The position numbers and the translations under genes were made by a program. From Phycisphaerae bacterium (GTDB lineage: Bacteria > Planctomycetota > Phycisphaerae > Sedimentisphaerales > Anaerobacaceae), in contig JAUXAB010000040.1 of the NCBI GenBank assembly GCA_030615025.1, forward strand, positions 1-33,750: 33,750 bases of DNA. The letters are read 5' to 3'. Of the stretch, positions 27,390-33,750 are shown piece by piece (the stretch's first letter is position 1; each line of letters starts with the position of its first letter). The notes under the pieces are model-generated. The model saw only the letters and a program-made list of their open reading frames with translations, searched no databases and was not told where the DNA came from.

Positions 27390-27540
27390 GTTAGCCGTAC
27401 GCAGATACGGAGAACCTAATGCTGACAAAGTCCTTATATCGAAACGTATGTTGTGGTCTGTTTCGTGAGTTTTACTGAAGAGCCGGATGCGGGAGATTCG
27501 CACGTCCGGTTCTGTGAGGGGCATTGAAGCTCCTCACATA
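27390..27540 (+). ncRNA. Group II intron 3' remnant (domains V and VI)
   Basis: Domain V is at 27480-27512: GAGCCGGA pairs with TCCGGTTC, a CG bulge follows, then TGCG/CGCA closes on a GA-rich loop. The catalytic AGC triad is present at its second to fourth bases. Domain VI at 27513-27538 is a ten-pair stem TGTGAGGGGC/GCTCCTCACA (one G-U pair) with no bulged adenosine that I can find. Upstream, small hairpins (CCGTA/TACGG at 27395-27411 and GAAAC/GTTTC near 27441-27465) look like the tail of domain IV. No reverse transcriptase and no 5' GTGYG-type intron start are present in the window, so this is a truncated copy between the nitrilase and isomerase genes. Confidence 0.8.
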
Positions 27541-27621
27541 GTTGAATATTGTGGCACTCTTCAAACCGAAAGGGAAGAGAAACCAAGATATCAAATTAAA
27601 CCTAAATAAAGGAACTATATT

Positions 27622-29073
27622 ATGTCTACTCGACAGAAAACCACATTTGGAGTAATTGTTGGGAACCGGGGGTTTTTCCCCGACATCTTAGCTAAACAAG
27701 GGCGAAAAAGCATACTTGACGTTGTCGCGAAAAACGGCTTCAACTCAGTTGCCTTGCCGATGCAGGAGACGAAATACGGTGCCGTTGAGACTTTTGCCGA
27801 TGCCAAGAAATGCGCTGCACTTTTTGCAAAAAACGCCGAGAAGATTGACGGCATAATTGTAACGCTGCCCAACTTCGGTGATGAAAAAGCAGTGGCTGAG
27901 ACAATCAAACGCTCCGGGCTTAATGTGCCAATCCTGATTGCGGCTTCGCCGGATACACTGGGTAAAATGAGCGCATCGAACAGACGCGACTCTTTCTGCG
28001 GCAAGATCAGCGTTTGCAACAATCTCAGGCAAGCAGCTATTCCGTACACGCTGACAAAATCACACACGGTTAAAGCTGAATCGGCTGAATTCTCGAAAGA
28101 TTTGGACGATTTCGCTTCGGTATGCAGGATTATTAAAGGCCTCAAGAGCCCCAGATTCGGTGCCATTGGTGCACGAACCGGTGCCTTTAACACCGTCCGT
28201 TATAGCGAAAAAATCCTCGAACTTTCAGGCATTTCAGTAGAGACAATAGACTTATCTGAAATCCTTGGAAGGGTAGCATTGCTTGCCGATAACGATAGGG
28301 GGGTCAAAGCCAAGTTAAATGCTATTAAGAAATATACCTCGACCGAATCAGTTCCGCGCGAGGCGCTTCTAAAGATGGCCAAATTCGGTCGCGTCATAGA
28401 TAAATGGATTAAAGAGATGGAGCTCAACGGCACAGCCATTCAGTGCTGGACGAGTCTTGAGGAATTCTTTGGAATAGTTCCCTGCACGCTTATGAGTATG
28501 ATGAGCGAGACCTTGCTGCCCAGTGCCTGTGAGGTTGATATTACGGGCGTGTTAGGGATGTATATTCTCCAATTGGCTTCTGCTACGCCGAGCGCCCTTC
28601 TGGACTGGAACAACAACTATGGCTCGGACCCTGACAAATGTGTCGTGTTCCATTGCAGCAATCTACCCAAGTCAATGTTCAAACCCGCCAACGGCGGGCA
28701 GGATCCGACCCCGCGGTGCGGGGCAAAGATGCACTTCCAGGAGATTATTGCCGGGGCCATGGGAAAGGACAGCGCTTACGGCACCATCGCCGGCAGGATA
28801 GCCGCCGGCAAGGCAACCTTCTGCAGAACCACTACCGACGATACCGCTGGTATTATCAGCGCTTATGTTGGCGAAGGTGAATTCACAAATGATAAACTTG
28901 ATACCTTCGGCGGTTACGGCGTGATGAAAGTTTGGAACTTACAGACCCTTATGCAATATATCTGCAAAATGGGCTTCGAACATCACGTTGCTGTAAGCCG
29001 CACAGAAAAAGCCGATGCAATTGCTGAAGCCCTGGATAACTATATGGGCTGGGAAGTCTATCGCCACGAATAG
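27622..29073 (+). CDS. L-fucose/L-arabinose isomerase-like protein
   Basis: The 483-residue cytoplasmic protein has the N-terminal Rossmann-like region of the FucI/AraA fold (FGVIVGNRGFFP, then IDGIIVTLPNFGDEKAV) and a C-terminal part with ALLDWNNNYG, CVVFHCSNLPKSM and TFCRTTTDD, which I recognise from sugar-isomerase-like proteins annotated as FucI. These enzymes interconvert aldoses and ketoses with a Mn ion bound by Glu/Asp/His; a candidate metal ligand is in PSACEVDITG. It differs from true FucI in length and N-terminus, so the sugar is uncertain. AAGGA precedes the ATG. Its stop lies only three bases from the stop of the convergent ATPase gene, leaving no room for an ordinary terminator. 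Confidence 0.78.
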   Translation: MSTRQKTTFGVIVGNRGFFPDILAKQGRKSILDVVAKNGFNSVALPMQETKYGAVETFADAKKCAALFAKNAEKIDGIIVTLPNFGDEKAVAETIKRSGLNVPILIAASPDTLGKMSASNRRDSFCGKISVCNNLRQAAIPYTLTKSHTVKAESAEFSKDLDDFASVCRIIKGLKSPRFGAIGARTGAFNTVRYSEKILELSGISVETIDLSEILGRVALLADNDRGVKAKLNAIKKYTSTESVPREALLKMAKFGRVIDKWIKEMELNGTAIQCWTSLEEFFGIVPCTLMSMMSETLLPSACEVDITGVLGMYILQLASATPSALLDWNNNYGSDPDKCVVFHCSNLPKSMFKPANGGQDPTPRCGAKMHFQEIIAGAMGKDSAYGTIAGRIAAGKATFCRTTTDDTAGIISAYVGEGEFTNDKLDTFGGYGVMKVWNLQTLMQYICKMGFEHHVAVSRTEKADAIAEALDNYMGWEVYRHE

Positions 29074-29076
29074 AAT

Positions 29077-29745
29077 TCAGGGTTTGTCCAGATTAGCGAC
29101 ACTGCCATTGCGTAGATTAATTGTTCGGTCGGCAAACCGCTCGGCCTCGACGCCATGAGTAGCGAGGATTACTGTGCCACCTGCTTTATGAAACTCCGAT
29201 AGGTATCCGAGCACTGAGGCTGCATTATCGGCGTCCAGATTACCGGTAGGCTCATCAGCAAGGATAATCTTCGGACGATTGAACACTGCTCTGGCTATGG
29301 CGGTGCGCTGCTTCTCGCCGGCACTGAGCTCAGCAGGTTTGTGATAACTTCTTCCTGCCAGGCCAAATTGTTCTATCAATTCAAGAGCTTTGGCATTCTT
29401 GTTTTTATTGGTAACTGTTCCACCGGCAAGAAGGACGTTTTCCACAACATTCAAATAGGGCACTAAGTGGAACATTTGAAAAACAAAGCCAATATTCTCA
29501 GCCCTGAATTTTGCTCTGGCCTGTATGCTCATTCCATAGAGGTTGTTTTGTTCCACGGAAACTATTCCGCTGGTCGGGTGCAGCATCGCCGCGATAGTCA
29601 TTAGCAGAGTTGTTTTTCCGCTGCCGCTGGGCCCGCGGATAACTACAAATTCGCCTTTTTCAATTCTAAGATTGATATCATTTAGGGCTTTGACATCGCC
29701 CCTTCGAGTTCGATAAGTTTTCACAACATTTTCAAGGCAAATCAT
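29077..29745 (-). CDS. ABC transporter ATP-binding protein, LolD/MacB-like
   Basis: From ATG 29745 the protein has 222 residues. Walker A GPSGSGKTT is at 38-46, the Q-loop at Gln90, the signature LSAGEKQR at 140-147 and Walker B ILADEP at 161-166, followed by TGNLD and the ATHG switch His. The profile is that of LolD/MacB-type ATPases that power FtsX-like permeases for lipoprotein release or peptide and toxin export. The signature is LSAGE where LSGGE/Q is usual. The frame extends upstream to 29781, but those codons translate a dispersed repeat, so the later ATG is chosen although its ribosome-binding site is weak. It follows the permease gene and forms an operon with it and the propeller gene. 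Confidence 0.93.
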   Translation of the reverse strand: MICLENVVKTYRTRRGDVKALNDINLRIEKGEFVVIRGPSGSGKTTLLMTIAAMLHPTSGIVSVEQNNLYGMSIQARAKFRAENIGFVFQMFHLVPYLNVVENVLLAGGTVTNKNKNAKALELIEQFGLAGRSYHKPAELSAGEKQRTAIARAVFNRPKIILADEPTGNLDADNAASVLGYLSEFHKAGGTVILATHGVEAERFADRTINLRNGSVANLDKP

Positions 29746-29757
29746 ATTTTGTTTTCT

Positions 29758-29830
29758 GCCACGAAGGCACCAAGACACCAAGATTAGAACATATTTATTT
29801 TTTAACTTTGTGCCTTTGTGTCTTTGTGGC
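29758..29830. repeat. Inverted repeat between permease and ATPase genes
   Basis: Arms GCCACGAAGGCACCAAGACA and, inverted, GCCACAAAGACACAAAGGCA face each other around an A/T-rich centre. The arms agree at most positions but not all. Each arm is built of 8-9 base units. Codons of the element would create a spurious N-terminal extension of the ATPase. Confidence 0.75.
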
Positions 29831-29840
29831 TAATTCCTCT

Positions 29841-31001
29841 CTATTCTTCCCTTAGCGTAACTGCCGGGTCGTAAGTGACGGCAATCATTGCCGGAACAAA
29901 GCTGGCGAGCGCAGCAAATAAAGGTGCAAGGACAAGTGAGCAAGCCAGCAAAGACGATTCGGGTTTTATCATCGTTTTAGCTGTTATTTTGAATATGTCC
30001 GGCCCGAAGTTCAAAGCCAGGGCCGTTCCTACAACGTAACCGATAGTTGCTCCGAGCAGCCCAATTATTACCGCTTTTCCCAGGAAAAGCAGCGTGATTC
30101 TCCCCGAGCCGTATCCGAGAGCACGCATAATACCAATTTCTGGCTGTCTGTCCCTGACGTTCATTACTGCCAGTATCCCAATCCATACCCCACAGGCAAT
30201 GACAACGAAAGGCACGATAACGGCAAACAGATTTCTTACCATTTGCCTTGTCTTTGCCCGAGCCGAGGCGATGGCCTTGGTGTGGAAGACCTGGGCCTCT
30301 GGGAGCAGGGGGCCAATTTCCTTTCGCAGGATAGACACAGGGTCGTCGGTCGGTGCAAAACAGAGACAATCCACTGCCCGGATTTCACTGATTCGCCCGG
30401 GCAGGTTCAAAATATCCTGGGCATCGCGCAGATGGCACTGAATTCGAATGTCATCTACTCCCCCGGATTCCGACAAACATTTTGCCACCTTCAATGTTTT
30501 ACCTTCTACTTGCACGACTTCCGTTTCCTTCAGTCCAAGGGTTTTTGCCACCCTGTATCCAACGTATAAGTTGCCCCGTTCAATTTGATAGCTCATAGGT
30601 GGTTTTTTCCTCCCCGGCGGACAGACCTCGGGAGCCAGACCGGTCAAAATCACGTCAAGGCCGCGCCAGTTTATTTTCTTCTGCAGTGTAGCCAGCAGGT
30701 GGTTGTAGGAAATTTCGGACTGGTGCGCGAGTTTCTGAAGGTATTGCTCCGGCATTGTCTGGTCGGGAAGACCGGTAAGTAAAAACTCATTCATATCTGT
30801 GTCTTTTGATATGATGTGCAGGTTAAAGCCCATAGAGAGCATTAGACGAGCAGTTTCGCGATTGGAAGCTTTAGCTGCGGTAAAAAATGATATAAATAGC
30901 GCAACAGCCATCGTCACAGCCAGCGACCCAAGCATAAAATTTATCTTTCGGTGACGTATTTCTTTAAAGATAAGGCCGAGTATTACCATATACTCTCGCA
31001 T
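29841..31001 (-). CDS. FtsX/MacB-like ABC transporter permease
   Basis: The 386-residue protein shows one N-terminal transmembrane segment (about 19-42), a large extracytoplasmic domain (about 45-255), then three transmembrane segments (about 260-285, 305-332 and 350-375). Between the second and third is the motif VRDRQPEIGIMRALGYGSGR, the coupling-helix region of FtsX/LolC/MacB permeases. It probably works with the downstream LolD-like ATPase as a homodimer. Start choice is ambiguous: the ATG at 31001 has AAGGTGG close upstream, while an ATG four codons later gives MVILGL. It begins 24 bases after the propeller-methyltransferase stop, so the three genes are probably co-transcribed. Confidence 0.9.
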   Translation of the reverse strand: MREYMVILGLIFKEIRHRKINFMLGSLAVTMAVALFISFFTAAKASNRETARLMLSMGFNLHIISKDTDMNEFLLTGLPDQTMPEQYLQKLAHQSEISYNHLLATLQKKINWRGLDVILTGLAPEVCPPGRKKPPMSYQIERGNLYVGYRVAKTLGLKETEVVQVEGKTLKVAKCLSESGGVDDIRIQCHLRDAQDILNLPGRISEIRAVDCLCFAPTDDPVSILRKEIGPLLPEAQVFHTKAIASARAKTRQMVRNLFAVIVPFVVIACGVWIGILAVMNVRDRQPEIGIMRALGYGSGRITLLFLGKAVIIGLLGATIGYVVGTALALNFGPDIFKITAKTMIKPESSLLACSLVLAPLFAALASFVPAMIAVTYDPAVTLREE

Positions 31002-31025
31002 CCACCTTAAGTTAAGACAGACAAT

Positions 31026-33750
31026 TCATTCGCTTGCGAATTTCGACTTCAAGCTCTCAACCGGAATATAGGCCATAGATGTCTGCAATGGGAAGCCGCA
31101 AGTACAACCTGAACTGGATTCAGGAATAAGAACCAGCCCACCCGCAGGGATGATATTAATCCAGCAGCCTGGCCGCGTGACAGTATTGAGGCGACGTGGC
31201 CCGCCTTTCGGCCCCAGGTCGTACATCCAGGGATTGGCGCCTCGCCAGAACATACACTGTGCTGAAGCCGATACCCCACCGCAGCCGTGCCCGCGCCGAT
31301 CAAATCTCCATCCTGCCACCTTTTCCCCTGTTTTCAGATTATACGCATAGGGCCACGCATAAACGGTATCATCAATGATAGTCGGATGACGGTTGTATTC
31401 GCCGTGGCCCCCGTCTTTCGCAAGGCCGCTGTCGTGGTCTACATTCCAGAGAGTTTGTCCCGAGCTGGCATCGAACGCCTTAAAGTAATAACGAATAGAA
31501 TCTCCGACCAGCTTCGACCCACTTAACAGAAGTACGTCTTTGGCATAGTTTAGATAAACGGGTTCCTCGAAATTGCTGACATCAATCTTCTTTTTATACA
31601 CGAGACGTCCCGCCCCTTTACCAAAGGGCGGGGCCCGTCCGGTTTGCATATCCAGAGCAACCAGATACTGTTCGCCGCCGTCGAACAGTGTTTTCACCGG
31701 CATACGACCAACGTTGTCGGCCCGGGCTTTCGGACTGTGAGTCTCGACAAAGTACATTAGTCCATCGCCGACGGTGATGGTCGTATTCAAGACCAGACCG
31801 TCCTTATATTTGGCGAGCAGCTTGCCGGTGTTTTTCTTCATAGCGAACAAGTACTCGCTTACAACAAGTTTCATGTTTCTGTGCCACAGTGCGTTGTCAG
31901 CCTCGTAGCTTGTCTCGGTATAAGAAGCGCCTTTCCTGCGGCCACTTCCAAACAGAACATCGCCGCTGTGGGCGATGTATCCCCATTCGCACAGCTCGCC
32001 CTTGACAAGCTGCGGCATTGTGTATGTGAGGCGGCGCCGGCCGGTCCGAACGTCGAAGCCGAAACACTTGTCCTCGGCTACCACGTACAGAAATTGCTTG
32101 TCCACGGCCATACTCCCACAGTCAAGGAATACACCAAGCCGACGCGAATTTGGAATTTCAGCCTCCCATAGAATCGTCCCATTGTAGGCGTCCACTGCAA
32201 AGACGATACGGTCACCCGGAACGAAAAGTCGGCCGTCCTTGAAAAGAGGCGGCACGTTGCGATGGTGACGGTCAATCATGTCCCTCGGTCCAGGCCGACC
32301 AAACCACTGTATAACCATCTTGCCTTTAATTAGTTCGTCTTTGCTGCAAGCCGTATTACCCGGCTCGGCATACATGTGCGTCCACTCACCTGCGCCTTCC
32401 AGCTTTTCCCGGGCCACCACTGCCCAGACTATTTTATTACGTTCATATACCTTCCAGCCGGCAGTAGATTTTCGAACCCATTTTTTCAGACTGCTCATAT
32501 TCGGCCTGTTTGCCGGCAGACCCAGAGCAATGACCCCACCATAAGGCCTAACGAGTTCAAAAACTTCCTGGCGCCAAGAAGGCAGTTTGCCGCCGCGCAG
32601 CGCCTCGTCCGAGACTATCAGATTAGCGAAGTATTTAGTATAGGGTAGTTTCACAAAAGAGCCTTGATGAATAACAACTCTGCCATAGAGTCCTGCCTTA
32701 TCGAGGGCTTTTCGCGCAACGGCAACTTTATTTGCGTCCTTCTCTACGCCAATGATTTGTAAATCGGTTAGCCGGGCCAGCTCGTATGCAAGCCGCCCTT
32801 CGCCGCTGTCCAAAACCAGGCAATAACCTTTTCGAACGTCCGTTTGCCTGACAATATGCCTGGCCGCCTCCGCATACAGCCTCGTAAGCTTATCCTGAGG
32901 ATATGGTTTCGTATCTATTCGCGGGCTTACCGGTCTGCTTTTACCTCGTACACCGTTTCTAAAGCAATGTATGTGACCTTTGTCCGTGCTGACATACAAA
33001 CCACCATTCATTGCGCTCAAGCCATGCGCTGTTCCTGTAACAGATGCGTTCCAGAGCTCTTTGCCGTCCTTGGTGTTAAATGCCGCCACCTTATTCTCGC
33101 CCCCTGCAAAAAGGACATCGTCTGCTAAAATCATCGAATACGGGTATTCGCACTCCACTGTCCACAGGTAACAATCTCTTAATTTCGTCGAAAGTTCTCC
33201 AAGTTCGGCCTCGATATGACGTAAATTTTCCTGGAGCTGTTTTGCTTCCGGTGTGTCTTTGTTCACCTTGCCAAGTTGTTTCTTGGTTGTTTCGTGCTGC
33301 TGCCTCAAGCTGTTATTTCTTCTCGACAGTTCGAGATACCGGCTTCGATTGAATGCCGACAACTTTTTCTCTGATTGCATATACGCTATTGGCCCATTTA
33401 CCAACATCCGTAAGCCGCCGAAAGTTGCAATTCTATCTTTCGTTTTCACATCGTCTGCATTAAGCTCTTTTGGACCTCTGCCGGGCCCGGTTATCAGCAC
33501 GTCCTCTGTTAATAGCGCGTATGCACCGCCGGCGCTGGGTAAGTCTCCCTGGAATTTGCCGTCCGCACGTGCAAACATAGCTGGACTTGTTTGCCCCGTC
33601 GGGACGTACAGCCGCTCATCTGAAGCCAGCATATAACCCTGTGGCGAAATATTCACCTTCTGCTTCCACAGCACTGCTCCGTCTTTGGCACCGAGTGCAA
33701 TCAAGTATGTCCCCTGGGTTGGAAACAATCCCGCCGCGAAATATACTTTT
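31026..33750 (-). CDS. PQQ-like beta-propeller / methyltransferase-domain fusion, 5' end outside window
   Basis: The frame is open to the right edge (33750), so the start and any signal peptide lie outside. In the visible part, residues counted from 33728, PQQ-like repeats occur first (YLIALGAKDGAVLW, KVAAFNTKDGKELW). A coiled coil (about 127-186) is inserted among them. Residues about 284-410 form a class I methyltransferase-like domain with motif I LVLDSGEGR at 304-312 and an acidic GVEKD end of strand 2. A second set of PQQ-like repeats fills the rest (IVFAVDAYNGTILW, YFKAFDASSGQTLW). Such propellers are normally extracytoplasmic, where SAM should be absent, so the methyltransferase may be vestigial or bind something else. 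It leads an operon with an FtsX-like permease and LolD-like ATPase. Confidence 0.88.
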   Translation of the reverse strand, partial: KVYFAAGLFPTQGTYLIALGAKDGAVLWKQKVNISPQGYMLASDERLYVPTGQTSPAMFARADGKFQGDLPSAGGAYALLTEDVLITGPGRGPKELNADDVKTKDRIATFGGLRMLVNGPIAYMQSEKKLSAFNRSRYLELSRRNNSLRQQHETTKKQLGKVNKDTPEAKQLQENLRHIEAELGELSTKLRDCYLWTVECEYPYSMILADDVLFAGGENKVAAFNTKDGKELWNASVTGTAHGLSAMNGGLYVSTDKGHIHCFRNGVRGKSRPVSPRIDTKPYPQDKLTRLYAEAARHIVRQTDVRKGYCLVLDSGEGRLAYELARLTDLQIIGVEKDANKVAVARKALDKAGLYGRVVIHQGSFVKLPYTKYFANLIVSDEALRGGKLPSWRQEVFELVRPYGGVIALGLPANRPNMSSLKKWVRKSTAGWKVYERNKIVWAVVAREKLEGAGEWTHMYAEPGNTACSKDELIKGKMVIQWFGRPGPRDMIDRHHRNVPPLFKDGRLFVPGDRIVFAVDAYNGTILWEAEIPNSRRLGVFLDCGSMAVDKQFLYVVAEDKCFGFDVRTGRRRLTYTMPQLVKGELCEWGYIAHSGDVLFGSGRRKGASYTETSYEADNALWHRNMKLVVSEYLFAMKKNTGKLLAKYKDGLVLNTTITVGDGLMYFVETHSPKARADNVGRMPVKTLFDGGEQYLVALDMQTGRAPPFGKGAGRLVYKKKIDVSNFEEPVYLNYAKDVLLLSGSKLVGDSIRYYFKAFDASSGQTLWNVDHDSGLAKDGGHGEYNRHPTIIDDTVYAWPYAYNLKTGEKVAGWRFDRRGHGCGGVSASAQCMFWRGANPWMYDLGPKGGPRRLNTVTRPGCWINIIPAGGLVLIPESSSGCTCGFPLQTSMAYIPVESLKSKFASE

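Noticed and set aside
29746-29781. Longer N-terminus for the ABC ATPase
   Set aside because: The extra 12 codons (MVSWCLRGRK...) are translated repeat; LolD-like proteins start just before the first beta strand.

Overview
The window looks like a piece of a planctomycete genome, most likely from the Phycisphaerae/Sedimentisphaerales side of the phylum. The 16S rRNA gene on the minus strand at the left edge has planctomycete-like signatures. The protein content fits too: many large secreted carbohydrate-active enzymes, PQQ-like propellers, a Gfo/Idh/MocA oxidoreductase, and many short palindromic and micro-tandem repeats. The lineage call rests on memory of these features, not on a search.

Layout. 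1-1259: 5' part of a 16S rRNA gene (minus), with a near-consensus promoter, A/T-rich UP-like tract and boxA upstream of it (1319-1508). 1500-1980: repeat-filled spacer. 1983-5754 (plus): a small membrane-anchored protein and a single-chain Eco57I-like (type IIG) restriction-modification enzyme. 5755-6966: no solid gene. It holds a candidate terminator, a two-copy hairpin repeat with compensatory changes, and an in-frame 111-bp repeat rich in N/K/Q/P codons. 6967-9348 (minus): acpS then mnmG, separated by an inverted repeat. 9393-14920 (minus): three secreted polysaccharide-acting proteins: a DUF5060-type glycoside hydrolase with Ca-binding C-terminal repeats, an SGNH plus alpha/beta-hydrolase double esterase, and a jelly-roll protein. 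14921-15171: divergent control region with two inverted repeats. 15172-29073 (plus): eight genes: a CE15-like glucuronoyl esterase, a Gfo/Idh/MocA oxidoreductase, a tandem metallo-beta-lactamase-fold protein, a PcRGLX/YetA-like lyase, a kelch/FN3 protein, a beta-helix protein, a membrane-anchored nitrilase-family amidase and a FucI-like isomerase. A group II intron 3' remnant lies between the last two. 29077-33750 (minus): a PQQ-propeller/methyltransferase fusion (5' end outside the window) followed by an FtsX/MacB-like permease and a LolD-like ATPase.

How the genes fit together. The two divergent clusters (9393-29073) read as one polysaccharide-degradation island. Secreted esterases, a lyase, a beta-helix protein and a glycoside hydrolase would attack a complex uronic-acid-containing polymer such as pectin or glucuronoxylan. 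The oxidoreductase and the isomerase-like protein would process released sugars in the cytoplasm. There is no SusC/SusD pair and no sulfatase in the window. The substrate is inferred only from family membership.

The least ordinary content is the repeat biology. Palindromes are embedded in frame within coding sequence (near the N-termini of two neighbouring secreted enzymes and at the C-terminus of one). A covarying hairpin repeat, an in-frame 111-bp repeat and a family of 7-10 bp micro-tandem elements fill the spacers. Other points of interest are the propeller-methyltransferase-propeller fusion linked to an ABC exporter, a metallo-beta-lactamase pair with one dead-looking site, an extracytoplasmic nitrilase, and a palindrome that fills the spacer of a predicted promoter.
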